A stretch of DNA of 64,000 nucleotides from Gemmatimonadales bacterium (GCA_007695195.1 REEG01000111.1:1-64000), one strand, 5' to 3'. Shown: positions 35,031 through 44,257, counted from the stretch's first letter. Notes: a model not told the origin generated them from the letters alone. Made by a program: numbers and translations.

Positions 35031-37271
35031 TCACCAGTCCAGTGCGTTGAACTGGCGGGTGTACTTCACCACCACCGAGCGGGCCTGGGGGCCTTCCAGC
35101 GTGCCGAACCCCTGCGCCGTGTTCAGGACCACGAAGAGCCCGGTGCCCGCCGTATCCAACCAGCCGAATCGGACGTTGGCCGACCAGGTGTCGGCCTGGT
35201 TCGAGTACTGCACCAGGGACTGGAGGTAGATCCTGGGGGTGAAGAAGTACCCGGTCCGGAGCGACCCCAGGTTCACATTGAAGTCGCCCTCGGCCAACCG
35301 CACCCGGTTGTGGTCCATGCGGAGGGCGGCGGTGGCCGACGCCCCCCGACGGAAGGCCACCGTTCCGAACCCGCCCCACCGTTCGCCGGAGAGGAAGGAG
35401 CCGGCGTCGATCCCGCCGTCCAGGGAGACCGGCGAGCTCAGATCGGTGTTGAAGCGCCACGCCGCCGTCCACCCGTCGTACGTGCCCGGCGCCACCGTCA
35501 CGCCCTCGGCGATGGGGAAGGGCCGCACCAGCCCTTCCCGGACCCAGTCGAAGGCGGGGCTGAAGAAGGCCCCGTTCTCCAGCTCGAAGTGCACGTCCAC
35601 ATGGAGCCGGGCCGATTGCTCGAAGCCCGTTTCCAGGCTGCGGAAGGTGCTGTACGATGCGTGGGGCCGGTACTCCCGGAGCCAGGAGACGGCCTCGGGA
35701 CGGTGGTAGGTCATGGCGAACCCCGAGAGCATCCGGTAGTCCCGCCGGTTCACGAACCCCACCTCGGGGTTGAAGGCGCCGCCCACCTCCCGGTAGGTGG
35801 CGAAGGAGCGGAAGCGGTTCCCCTGGTACGAGCCGTTCAGGTGGAAGGCGTGATCGCGCCCCTCTAGCCCCGGCGTGTCGGTGGTGGCCAGGAACGAGCC
35901 CACGGTGAGGCCCTGTCCGATTCCCACCTGTCCGTCCACCGCCATGGTGCGGTTGGTGGTCCCCTCCGTTTCCAGCCCGCGCCGTTCGGCGAAATAGGTG
36001 CCCACCTGAGACCGGTTCGGGAGCTCCCGGGCCAAGCGGACCACCGAGAAGGCATCTCCCGCCCCCTCGCCCAGGCCCACGCCCTCGAGCCCCGGCGTCC
36101 CACCGGTGCGGATGTGGAGGAGCCCCACATTGAAGCCTCCGGCCCGCCCCGAGAGGCGGCCGCCGGCGTCGATGGGCACCGGAGCTCCGCCGTCGATGCC
36201 GATCCGCCGGCTGAAGAAGAGTTCGGTGCCCCCGGTACCCACCCGGAAGGCGCCGGCATTCTCCAGAAAGAAGGGGCGCTTCTCGGGAAAGAAGAGGGAG
36301 AAGCGACTCAGGTTCACCTGCTGGTCGTCCACCTCGACCTGGGCGAAGTCGGTGTTCAGCGTCAGATCCAGGGTCAGCCCCTGGGTGAGCTGAACCTTGG
36401 CGTCGGCCCCCAGATCGGTGGGGAATCCGTAGGAAGCCTCCCCCAGGGCGTGGTCGCGCCGGGCCGACTGGAGGAGGTAGGGGGTCACGGTGGCCTGCCG
36501 CCGCACCGGAGGGGTGAGGCCGTGGAGCTCTCCCGCCAGGCTCACCCGGTTCAGGTTGAACTGGCGGGGGATGGGGGCCCAGAAGCTCTCCTCGTTCAGG
36601 CGCCGCACCCGCCGCATGGCGTTGAAGCCCCACACCGCCTCTTCGGCGTTGGCGTAGCGGAGGGTGGAGAAGGGGATGCGGAATTCGGCGTACCATCCGC
36701 GCTCGTCCCGGGAGGTGGCCACGCTCCAGCTTCCGTCCCAGTTGAGGTTGAAGCCCCCGCCGGCGCCGCCCTGGGTCCGGCCACCGGCGCCCATCCCGCC
36801 CCCGCCCCGCCCCTCGTCGGACACCTGGCCGTCGTACTCGATGCCGGAGGGGTTCGTGCCGAACACGAATCCGTTCTGACGGTCCCGGAAGGTGTCGAAG
36901 ATGAGGAGGATGGCGTCGCTGTCGTCGAGGCGGGAGTCCCGGATGGCGGGGCCCTCCACGATCCCGGTGGGATTGGAATCCCACAGCCAGACGCCCACCC
37001 AGAGGGCCTCGTCGTCCTGAAGGATCCGGATTTCCGTGGACTCGGAGGCCGCCGACCCTTCCCTGGGGACGCGCTGGACGAACCCGGTCAGGGGCTCGGC
37101 CTCGGCCCACGCCGGGTCATCGAGCCGTCCATCGAGAACTGGTGGGGTGGCGGCCCGAACCACGGTGCCCACCGCGCCTGTGGCAGGGTCGTCGGGGGGT
37201 GGGGCGAGGGGAGAAGCGATAGCCAGGAGGGTGCCGGCCAACAAGGCCCCGGCGAGGGAGAGCAACGTCAT
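35031..37271 (-). CDS. DUF5916 domain protein with CBM9-like N-terminal domain (second copy)
   Basis: 746 residues. Signal peptide MTLLSLAGALLAGTLLAIA, CBM9-like domain (VLDGRLDDPAWAEAEPLTGF onward, about 45-200) containing a glycine-rich insert (GRGGGGMGAGGR), then DUF5916 with the core NTDFAQVEVDDQQVNLSRFSLFFPEKRPFFLEN region. Ends VKYTRQFNALDW, an aromatic C-terminus typical of outer-membrane barrels. Low but clear similarity of layout to the protein at 28949-31345; not a recent duplicate. An ATG 18 codons upstream is possible, but this start gives the better signal peptide. Divergent from the SRPBCC gene. Confidence 0.85.
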   Translation of the reverse strand: MTLLSLAGALLAGTLLAIASPLAPPPDDPATGAVGTVVRAATPPVLDGRLDDPAWAEAEPLTGFVQRVPREGSAASESTEIRILQDDEALWVGVWLWDSNPTGIVEGPAIRDSRLDDSDAILLIFDTFRDRQNGFVFGTNPSGIEYDGQVSDEGRGGGGMGAGGRTQGGAGGGFNLNWDGSWSVATSRDERGWYAEFRIPFSTLRYANAEEAVWGFNAMRRVRRLNEESFWAPIPRQFNLNRVSLAGELHGLTPPVRRQATVTPYLLQSARRDHALGEASYGFPTDLGADAKVQLTQGLTLDLTLNTDFAQVEVDDQQVNLSRFSLFFPEKRPFFLENAGAFRVGTGGTELFFSRRIGIDGGAPVPIDAGGRLSGRAGGFNVGLLHIRTGGTPGLEGVGLGEGAGDAFSVVRLARELPNRSQVGTYFAERRGLETEGTTNRTMAVDGQVGIGQGLTVGSFLATTDTPGLEGRDHAFHLNGSYQGNRFRSFATYREVGGAFNPEVGFVNRRDYRMLSGFAMTYHRPEAVSWLREYRPHASYSTFRSLETGFEQSARLHVDVHFELENGAFFSPAFDWVREGLVRPFPIAEGVTVAPGTYDGWTAAWRFNTDLSSPVSLDGGIDAGSFLSGERWGGFGTVAFRRGASATAALRMDHNRVRLAEGDFNVNLGSLRTGYFFTPRIYLQSLVQYSNQADTWSANVRFGWLDTAGTGLFVVLNTAQGFGTLEGPQARSVVVKYTRQFNALDW

Positions 37272-37435
37272 GGAACCGGATCCGACGGAGGGAATGGTGA
37301 GGGAATCCCCGGATAACCGGAGCATGATACGCCGAAGCGGCGAAGTTGGCGAGGGGTGGGGCGCACCTCTCCGGCACCCGCCAGGCCTCCCCCGAAGCGC
37401 TGGAACCCCTGTGCCAAACCGGGGTCCTCGCCGCC

Positions 37436-37945
37436 ATGGAAACCTCCACCGTACACGGTACCGTCGTCCCCGAATCGGCCCGCCTTCCCGGCGGGATCCG
37501 GGTCCTCCGAGCCGAAACCTTCCTACCGCTCCCGCGAAGGAAGGTCTTCCGGTTCTTCTCCGACGCCGGGAATCTGGAGCAGATCACTCCGCCCGGCCTC
37601 CACTTCGACATTCTCACACCACAGCCTGTGCAGATGGGGCAGGGGACACTTCTGGATTACCGGTTGCGGCTCCTGGGCATCCCCTTCGGCTGGCGCACCG
37701 AGATCACCGAATGGAACCCCCCGCACTCCTTCGCCGACCGTCAGCTCCGGGGTCCCTACCGCCTCTGGCTCCACCGCCACGACTTCCGGAAGGTGAAGGG
37801 CGGGACGCTCATGGTTGACGAAGTCCTCTGGAAGCTCCCCTTGCGCCCCGTCGGCGAGGTGGCGGCGCCGTGGGTCCGGTGGCAGCTGGGATCGATCTTC
37901 CGGTACCGGCGGGATGCGGTGGCGGGGATTCTGGGTGGGGGGTGA
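37436..37945 (+). CDS. SRPBCC-family (START-like) protein
   Basis: 169 residues. The motif ETFLPLPRRKVFRFFSDAGNLEQITPPGLHFDI is the opening of the SRPBCC ligand-binding fold found in short cyclase/dehydrase-like proteins; WRTEITEWNPPHSFADRQLRGPYRLWLHRHDF follows the family pattern. No signal peptide. Ligand unknown. Related genes often accompany NAD-dependent epimerases, but none is adjacent here. ATG at 37436 is chosen over one 30 codons upstream because the extra residues are not conserved-looking. Confidence 0.82.
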   Translation: METSTVHGTVVPESARLPGGIRVLRAETFLPLPRRKVFRFFSDAGNLEQITPPGLHFDILTPQPVQMGQGTLLDYRLRLLGIPFGWRTEITEWNPPHSFADRQLRGPYRLWLHRHDFRKVKGGTLMVDEVLWKLPLRPVGEVAAPWVRWQLGSIFRYRRDAVAGILGGG

Positions 37946-38014
37946 AAGGGGGAGGGTGAAGGGAGGACGGCGTGTGTGCCCCCGGAACACACTGGATGCC
38001 GGCGCCCCGCCAGC

Positions 38015-39733
38015 TCAGAGCCTCCCCTGCCGCGACGCCTGCCGGACCCAGGCGCCTTCCACACACAGATTCCCTGGCTCTCCACCCGGAGCCGAGGTGG
38101 CGCTCACCCCGGCAAACCACTGCACCGGCGTGCCCAGGGGGATGGCCCACACCTCCTGCCACCCTGGCGCCTGGGAGAGGTCGGGGATGGTGACCTCGGC
38201 GGTGCCGGACGACGCGAGGCGGGCCCGACTCACCGCCGCGGAGAAGGTCCGATCCATGGAACCCCCTGCCCCGGTCTGGTTCAGGCTGAAGAAGGCCAGG
38301 CCCATCTCGCCGCCCTGGTAGACCTGGGGAATGGGGAAGGTGGTCCGGGCCCGCAGGTACGGACCCTCCACCAGGGTGGTGATGGGCTCGACCGGGGGTG
38401 GAAGGGTGACGCTCACATCGATGAGTGTCCGGAAGAAGCGGGTGTCCAGGAGCTCGCCCGAGTCCGAGACCGAACTCACCGTCAACTGGTGGAAGTCGCC
38501 GTCGCGCTGCCGGTCGCCGGGGATCCCGAAGATGGGGGTGGGGCCGCCGCCCACCCCGGGGAGGAGGCCCAGCGACGCATTGTTCCCCAGGCATCGCTCG
38601 CCGGTGAGATAGCCCATGACGCCGTTGGTCACGGCGGAGCCGGCGCCGCTGACGGTGAGCTGGGCGGTAGCCGGGGCAAAGGCGTCACTTCCACCGAAGT
38701 CCAGCGTACCCAGCGACCCTCCATCGGTGACGGCCACGTCGCGGCGAAGGAGAAAGCGGTCCGGACGCGGATCCGCGGCCGAGGAGCGGACGCCGATCAA
38801 GTCAAAGGTGCCCTCGGGCATCCCGGTCACCGCAAGCTGCGGCGCGGCACCGGAGGCGAATCCGAACCCGAGCCCCAGAGAGAAGCCGGCGAACTGGGTG
38901 TCGTTCAGGCCCGCCACCGTTCCGGTCATGGAGGCGTTGCCCCGGGGCGGCATGCACGCCAGGATGGGCTGAGCGGCCAGGAACTCGCTCCGGGTGAGGT
39001 AGACCACCTGGGTGAGAGGGCTGTCCTGGGGGCCCGAAACCCAGGCATAGGCGCCCACATCGGCGGTGAGGGTGAAGGTGAAGAGGTCACCGCCTCCCTC
39101 CGCCTGTTGCCAGGCGCTATTGCCGTCCTGGAAGCCCACCCAGAGGGGCAGGTCCTGGGCCAGGCATCCGCGGAAGTCGATGGTGACGGTGGAGCCCGTC
39201 CCCCCACCCCCGTTGCCGTTCCCGTCGGGGGGCGGCGCCGTGACGGTGAGGGCGAAGGGGCGGGTCACGGCGGTCACACCGCTTGCGGAGGCCCGGATGG
39301 TGAGCTCGACCGAGCCGGCGGCGGCGGTGGAGGCGGTCTCGAGCCCCACGGAGAAGGTGGAGGTGGTGCCGCTGGTGCTGGGATTTCCCACGGCGGCGGT
39401 GACGCCGGTGGGGAGCCCCTGCACCTCCACGGAGACGCTGCCGGTGAATCCGCCGGACCGGCTCACCGTGGCGGTAAGGGAGGCGTCACCCCCGGCCTCA
39501 ACCGAAGCGCTGGAGGGCGACACGGTGAGGGCGATGGCCGGGGTGGGGGGTGGGTCGCCGCCGCCCCCACCGTTGGCGGGGTCGGTGACCGAGCCCGAGT
39601 CCGAGCCGCACGCGACCAGGGCGAGAAGGACGGCGGGGGCCACCCCCATCCGAATCAGGTGTCGTCGGCCATGAGGGGTCGTACCGATCCCGTCGCCATG
39701 CCGAGCCCCGTTGATCCACCGAAACCGGACCAT
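38015..39733 (-). CDS. Lipoprotein with Ig-like N-terminal region, function unknown
   Basis: 572 residues. Basic N-terminus, hydrophobic stretch and lipobox LVAC (Cys about 42), a glycine-rich linker (NGGGGG), then an Ig-like or BACON-like domain (ALTVSPSSASVEAGGDASLT, about 65-165), a second glycine-rich linker, and about 390 residues I cannot assign, with two Cys in IDFRGC and LACMPP and one near the C-terminus. A strong GGGAGGT ribosome-binding site fits the ATG at 39733. Probably a cell-surface protein. No neighbour suggests a role. Confidence 0.75.
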   Translation of the reverse strand: MVRFRWINGARHGDGIGTTPHGRRHLIRMGVAPAVLLALVACGSDSGSVTDPANGGGGGDPPPTPAIALTVSPSSASVEAGGDASLTATVSRSGGFTGSVSVEVQGLPTGVTAAVGNPSTSGTTSTFSVGLETASTAAAGSVELTIRASASGVTAVTRPFALTVTAPPPDGNGNGGGGTGSTVTIDFRGCLAQDLPLWVGFQDGNSAWQQAEGGGDLFTFTLTADVGAYAWVSGPQDSPLTQVVYLTRSEFLAAQPILACMPPRGNASMTGTVAGLNDTQFAGFSLGLGFGFASGAAPQLAVTGMPEGTFDLIGVRSSAADPRPDRFLLRRDVAVTDGGSLGTLDFGGSDAFAPATAQLTVSGAGSAVTNGVMGYLTGERCLGNNASLGLLPGVGGGPTPIFGIPGDRQRDGDFHQLTVSSVSDSGELLDTRFFRTLIDVSVTLPPPVEPITTLVEGPYLRARTTFPIPQVYQGGEMGLAFFSLNQTGAGGSMDRTFSAAVSRARLASSGTAEVTIPDLSQAPGWQEVWAIPLGTPVQWFAGVSATSAPGGEPGNLCVEGAWVRQASRQGRL

Positions 39734-40056
39734 GCCCACCTCCCTGTCAAAGACCGGAGGGTGGGTGGGCGATCGGCCTGTTCCGGCGCCCGCCGGACTC
39801 TCCGCAACCCGCCCCGGTCCAGAACAGGGATAACGAGGAGGGTAGTTGAAGATTGGGGGTCGGGGGTGCGGCGGGCAAGAAGGAAGCGTATCCGCTGTTG
39901 GGCGCAACCCCCCGCTCCGGACGAACGCGACCTCCCGCTCTGGAATGGATTGCCCGCCCCATACTACGTTACCGAGGGCGATGCGGCGCTCCGTGACGAC
40001 TCGCCTTCGACCCGTTTCCCGGTCTCCTCACCTCCCCGGCTCTTCCACACGTGTCC
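39734..40056. other. Gene-free divergent intergenic region
   Basis: About 320 bp between the divergent Ig-like lipoprotein and glnS. No ORF, tRNA or strong hairpin was found. A TACGTT (39965-39970) fits TANNNT for a plus-strand promoter of glnS but has only a poor -35. A promoter for the lipoprotein must also lie here but was not identified. Confidence 0.4.
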
Positions 40057-42522
40057 ATGACCTCCACCCCTGACGGTTCCGCCCCCGGCTCCCGCCCCGG
40101 CACTGACTTCATCCGGCAGATCATCGCCCGGGATCTGGCTCGGGGCCTCCACGACGGCCGGGTGGTGACCCGCTTCCCCCCGGAGCCCAACGGGTATCTC
40201 CACATCGGTCACGCCAAGTCCATCGTGCTGAACTTCGGCATCGCCGGAGAGCACGAGAGGGGGCGCTGCCACCTCCGCTTCGACGACACGAACCCCATCA
40301 CCGAGAACGTCCGCTTCGTGGAGTCCATCCAGGAAGATGTGCGCTGGCTCGGCTACGACTGGGGTGAGCACCTCTACTTCGCCTCGGACTACTTCGAGGA
40401 GATGTACGCCTGCGCGGTGGAGCTCATTGAGAAGGGCCTCGCCTACGTGGACTCCCAGACCGAGGAAGAGATCCGGGAGGGGCGGGGCACCGTCACGGTG
40501 CCCGGCACCCCGAGCCCCCACAGGGATCGGCCCGTGGCCGAGAACCTCGATCTCTTCCGCCGCATGCGGGCCGGCGAGTTTCCCGAGGGTGCCCACGTGC
40601 TCCGGGCCCGCATCGACATGGCGGCCCCCAACATGCTCATGCGGGACCCGGTGCTCTACCGGATCCGCCACGCCCATCACTACCGCACCGGCGACGCCTG
40701 GTGCATCTACCCCCTGTACGACTTCGCCCACCCGCTGGAAGACGCCCTGGAGGGGATCACCCACTCCATCTGCACCCTGGAGTTCGAGAACAATCGGGAG
40801 TTCTACGACTGGCTCGTGGAGAACGTCAGCATCCCCCACCGTCCCCGCCAGTACGAGTTCGCCCGGCTGAACCTGGACTACACCATCATGAGCAAGCGGA
40901 AGCTGCTCCGGCTGGTGGAGGAAGGGCGGGTGGAAGGGTGGGACGACCCTCGCCTTCCCACCCTGGCGGGCCTTCGCCGCCGCGGCTACACCCCGTCCGC
41001 CATCCGCGCCTTCTGCGAGATGATCGGGGTGGCCAAGGCCGACGCCCGGGTGGACATGGCCAAGCTGGAGTACGCCATCCGGGACGATCTGAACCGGAAG
41101 GCGCCCCGGGTCCTGGCTGTGCCCCGACCCCTGAAGGTGACCCTCACCAACTGGCCCGAGGGACGGGTGGAGGAGCTGGACGCCCCCTTCTACCCCCGGG
41201 ATGTGGGGCTCGAGGGGAGTCGGCGCCTCCCGTTCTCCGGCGAACTCTTCATCGACCGGGACGACTTCTCCGATGATCCCCCGCCCGGCTATCGGCGACT
41301 CGTCCCCGGCGGTGAGGTCCGTCTCCGCTATGCCTACGTCATCCGGTGCGACGAGGTGGTGCGGAACGAGGCCGGAGAGGTGGTGGAGCTCCGCTGCAGC
41401 CATGACCCGGAGACCCGGAGCGGGAGTGCTCCCTCGGGGCGGAAGGTGAAGGGGACGATCCAGTGGGTCTCGGCCGCCCACGCCGTGCCCTGCCGCCTTC
41501 GCACCTACGACCGTCTCTTCTCGGTTCCGGATCCCGACGCCGCCGCTTCCCATGCCGGCGTCGATGCAGGGACCCCGTCCGCCCCCGCCGCCGGAATCCA
41601 CGGCGACTTCCGGGACTTCCTGAACCCCGAATCGCTGGAGGTGCTGGAAGACGCGCTCATCGAGCCGTCGGTGGTGGGTGACGCCGCCGACACCCGCTAC
41701 CAGTTCGAGCGGGTGGGGTATTTCTGGCGGGACCCGGTGGACTCGACTCCCGAGGCGCTGGTCTTCAACCGCATCGTGACGCTCCGGGATACCTGGGCAC
41801 GGCGGCGGGAGGCGGCGGAGGCGCCGCCGGCTTCCCCGAAGACCTCCGGGGTGAAGCCGGGGGCCGGAGAATCCGGTCCCACCACCCCGTCCCGGAAGAC
41901 AGGCGCAACCGGACCCCGCCCCGAACTCCCGCCTGAGGCCCGGGCCCGGGCCGACGAACTGGAGCGATCCCACGGAATCGGCCGGGTGGACGCCGAGATC
42001 CTGGCCCGGGATTCGGCGGTGGAGGCGTTCTATCGAGCGGCAGTGAGCGCCTACCCGGGTAGGCCCAGGAAGGACCGCCCCGCCGGCTCCATCTCCGTGG
42101 CCAACTGGGTGATCAACGAGCTTCCCCCCGTGCTGGGCGACCGGAATCCGGCCGATCTCCCCTTTGACGCCGCGGCCCTCGGGCGGCTGGTGGGGCTGGT
42201 GGACGACGACACCCTGAACAGCTCAGGGGGGCGGGAGGTGCTGGAGGTCATGGCCCGGGAGGGGGGGGATCCCGCCGCCATCGTAGAGGCCCGGGACCTC
42301 TCCCAGATGCGGGACCCGGACAAACTTGAAGGCGTGGCGCTGGGAGTTCTGGAAGCCCACCCCGGAAAGGTGAAGGCCTATCTGTCGGGGAAGCGCGGCC
42401 TGGAGGGATTCTTCATGGGCCAGATCATGCGGGAGACCCGGGGGAAGGCGGATCCGGAGCTTGCCCGCGGCATCCTCCGGAAGATGCTGGGGACCCATGA
42501 TTCAGGAGAGGCCGGAGACTGA
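40057..42522 (+). CDS. glnS: Glutamine--tRNA ligase fused to a YqeY/GatB C-terminal domain
   Basis: 821 residues. Class Ib catalytic core with HIGH (YLHIGHAKS, near residue 49), the GlnRS-specific FRFDDTNP-like segment LRFDDTNPITE, and KMSKS-like MSKRKLL. The beta-barrel anticodon-binding domain follows (KGTIQWVSAAHAVPCRLRTYDRLF). After a Pro/Gly-rich linker (about 595-635) comes a YqeY/GatB-type tRNA-binding domain (ANWVINELPPVLG, LEGFFMGQIMRETRGKADP). The same fusion is known in Deinococcus GlnRS, where the extra domain improves tRNA(Gln) binding. ATG at 40057; GTG two codons earlier is possible. Presence suggests direct Gln-tRNA(Gln) charging. Confidence 0.95.
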   Translation: MTSTPDGSAPGSRPGTDFIRQIIARDLARGLHDGRVVTRFPPEPNGYLHIGHAKSIVLNFGIAGEHERGRCHLRFDDTNPITENVRFVESIQEDVRWLGYDWGEHLYFASDYFEEMYACAVELIEKGLAYVDSQTEEEIREGRGTVTVPGTPSPHRDRPVAENLDLFRRMRAGEFPEGAHVLRARIDMAAPNMLMRDPVLYRIRHAHHYRTGDAWCIYPLYDFAHPLEDALEGITHSICTLEFENNREFYDWLVENVSIPHRPRQYEFARLNLDYTIMSKRKLLRLVEEGRVEGWDDPRLPTLAGLRRRGYTPSAIRAFCEMIGVAKADARVDMAKLEYAIRDDLNRKAPRVLAVPRPLKVTLTNWPEGRVEELDAPFYPRDVGLEGSRRLPFSGELFIDRDDFSDDPPPGYRRLVPGGEVRLRYAYVIRCDEVVRNEAGEVVELRCSHDPETRSGSAPSGRKVKGTIQWVSAAHAVPCRLRTYDRLFSVPDPDAAASHAGVDAGTPSAPAAGIHGDFRDFLNPESLEVLEDALIEPSVVGDAADTRYQFERVGYFWRDPVDSTPEALVFNRIVTLRDTWARRREAAEAPPASPKTSGVKPGAGESGPTTPSRKTGATGPRPELPPEARARADELERSHGIGRVDAEILARDSAVEAFYRAAVSAYPGRPRKDRPAGSISVANWVINELPPVLGDRNPADLPFDAAALGRLVGLVDDDTLNSSGGREVLEVMAREGGDPAAIVEARDLSQMRDPDKLEGVALGVLEAHPGKVKAYLSGKRGLEGFFMGQIMRETRGKADPELARGILRKMLGTHDSGEAGD

Positions 42523-42560
42523 TGACTCGAGGGAATCGGGCGCAATGACGCGGGATGGGA

Positions 42561-43199
42561 TCAGCAGGCCATCAGGAGTCCGTCCAGCCGCTCGGCAGCC
42601 CGGTCGCCCTCTTGCCGGGTTTCGTAGGGCCCCACGAAGACCCGGCTGACCCCGTCGGAGCCTCGGACGGTGGCGACGGGCCAGCCCAGGCCACGGAGCT
42701 GGTCTTCCCGCCGGTGGGCGTTGTCGGCGTCCCGGAAGGCGCCGGTCTGGACGTGCCAGCATCGGACCGGCGCCGGTGACTCCACCACGGTGATCCGGAC
42801 CGGGGCCGTGCCGGGGCCGATCATATCGATCTCCCGAGCGGCCCGGCGGGAAAGGTCCAGGATTCGCCCGCCCACGAAAGGCCCCCGATCGTTGATCCGC
42901 ACCCGGGTCGACAGCCCGTTCTCCAGATTGCGGACGTGGAGAACCGTGCCGAAGGGGAGGGTCTGGTGGGCCGCCGTCATGGCCTCCATGTCGTAGCGCT
43001 CTCCCGACGCCGTGGTCCGACCATGGAAAGGGTGCCCGTACCACGAAGCGATCCCCTCCTCGCTCCACCCCTCCGCCGGGGGTGGCTCAGGCGGAAGGGG
43101 TGGGCCCAGGGTACGACACCCCGCCAGCGCCGCCATCCCCAGGAGGAGGACGAGGGACCGGAGCGCCGGCGGGCGTCGATGGGACGGCGGGACAGACAT
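42561..43199 (-). CDS. rlpA: RlpA-like lytic transglycosylase lipoprotein with SPOR domain
   Basis: 212 residues. Lipobox LAGC (Cys about 28), then a double-psi beta-barrel RlpA domain: GIASWYG, FHGRTTASGERYD and RINDRGPFVGGRILDLS with the catalytic Asp and His region. A SPOR domain closes the protein (VQTGAFRDADNAHRREDQL, VGPYETRQEG), which binds denuded septal glycan. Predicted outer-membrane lipoprotein acting in daughter-cell separation. Convergent with glnS; 51 bp downstream of the PDZ gene on the same strand. Confidence 0.92.
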   Translation of the reverse strand: MSVPPSHRRPPALRSLVLLLGMAALAGCRTLGPPLPPEPPPAEGWSEEGIASWYGHPFHGRTTASGERYDMEAMTAAHQTLPFGTVLHVRNLENGLSTRVRINDRGPFVGGRILDLSRRAAREIDMIGPGTAPVRITVVESPAPVRCWHVQTGAFRDADNAHRREDQLRGLGWPVATVRGSDGVSRVFVGPYETRQEGDRAAERLDGLLMAC

Positions 43200-43250
43200 G
43201 GCGGAAAGTTGTGCACCGCCATGCCTTCAGGCAATCGGGCGCCTGGGGAC

Positions 43251-44054
43251 TCAGCCCTCCCCTGCGACAGGCGAGGGAACCTCCGCCTCAAGCGTCAGGG
43301 ATCGACCCTGACGCACTACCTCCAGCGTGAGGGAGTCTCCGGGGCGGTAGCTCACCAGCAGGCGTCGCAGGTGCGCCTGGTCTTCCGGCTCCCGACCGTC
43401 CACCGTCACGATGACGTCGCCGGCCTCCACCGGAAGAAACGAGTCCTCATGCCGTTCCAGGACCAGGATCCCCGATTCCACCTCGAAGTAGCGGGCGAGG
43501 TCGGGGTTCAGTGGATGTAGACTCACTCCGGGCATGAGGGCCGTGCGACCGACGATTCCCCTTGCCGCCGGGGCCTGCCGCTGCTGGCCCTGGCGCTGCA
43601 TCCCTGGACCGCCGGCCCCCTGTCCGCGCTGCCCCTGTATCCCGGGACCGTCGCCGCCCTGTCGTCGTTGCCCCTGCATCCCCGGACCGCCGGCCCCCTG
43701 TCCGCGCTGCCCCTGCATCCGGGCACCGTCAGCCGCCTGCCGGCGCTGTTGCAATCCCAGGAGCGGCCCTTCACCCTGGAACTCCCGCATCAATGCCCTG
43801 GCAGCGGCCTGGTCCGTCTCCCGAAGCTCCTGCATGAGTTCCATGACGGCGGCTCTCTCGCTCCGGAGCCTCTCCATGGCCTCCCGGAGCTCTTCGGGGA
43901 TCACCGTGGTTTCCTCTGCAGGAGGAGGAGGTGGATCCTGGGCCATGAGTGTCCCTGGAACCATCATGCCCACGGCCATGGCCAGCGCCAGGCCCCCGAT
44001 GATGACGGTGCTTCCGGTGGCGGGTCTCACCGGAGCTGAATGGTGGGAAGCCAT
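43251..44054 (-). CDS. Exported PDZ-domain protein with 13-residue tandem repeats
   Basis: 267 residues. Signal or anchor segment about 15-38, then a charged coiled-coil-like helix (about 52-95, EELREAMERLRSERAAVMEL), a Gly/Gln/Arg-rich repeat region (about 113-160) built on QGQRGQGAGGPGM, and a C-terminal PDZ domain (about 170-258: GVSLHPLNPDLARYF, GDVIVTVDG). No protease domain is present, so it is a scaffold or sensor rather than a DegP-type enzyme. ATG at 44054 is divergent from uvrA. Confidence 0.82.
   Translation of the reverse strand: MASHHSAPVRPATGSTVIIGGLALAMAVGMMVPGTLMAQDPPPPPAEETTVIPEELREAMERLRSERAAVMELMQELRETDQAAARALMREFQGEGPLLGLQQRRQAADGARMQGQRGQGAGGPGMQGQRRQGGDGPGIQGQRGQGAGGPGMQRQGQQRQAPAARGIVGRTALMPGVSLHPLNPDLARYFEVESGILVLERHEDSFLPVEAGDVIVTVDGREPEDQAHLRRLLVSYRPGDSLTLEVVRQGRSLTLEAEVPSPVAGEG
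43602..43718 (-). repeat. 39-bp coding tandem repeat (three units plus a degenerate fourth)
   Basis: Three consecutive 13-codon units (residues 113-151 of the PDZ protein), each of the pattern M/I-QGQR-R/G-QG-x-x-GPG, followed by a degenerate copy MQRQGQQRQ. Positions are in phase with the reading frame, so copy number changes would not break the gene. Confidence 0.8.
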
Positions 44055-44257
44055 TGATCTCTCTCCTATTTACCGGGGCAGGGCCCCGCAGGTTGAACAG
44101 ATGCGGACAGGTGGAAGGGATGGGGGCAACCCCCATCTCTCCGTCCGTCACCCCTTGGGATGGCCACCGCCCCGGAAAGGGTTGCCCGGACCCCCCATCC
44201 CTCCCACGGGTAGCCGTGCGGTCTGAGCTACCTGCAACTCTCCACCCCACCGCTGCA
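44055..44257. other. Divergent intergenic region with a short perfect hairpin
   Basis: 203 bp between the PDZ gene and uvrA. Holds a perfect 8-bp inverted repeat with a 3-base loop at 44119-44137 (GATGGGGG / CCCCCATC). No LexA-like GAAC-N4-GTTC box and no convincing promoter were found on either strand. Confidence 0.4.

Noticed and set aside
43602-43718. CRISPR-like array
   Set aside because: The 39-bp repeats are contiguous without spacers and in frame with the PDZ protein, so they are coding tandem repeats.
44055-44257. SOS (LexA) operator upstream of uvrA
   Set aside because: No GAAC-N4-GTTC or CTG-N10-CAG-like site could be found by eye; the only structure is an 8-bp hairpin.
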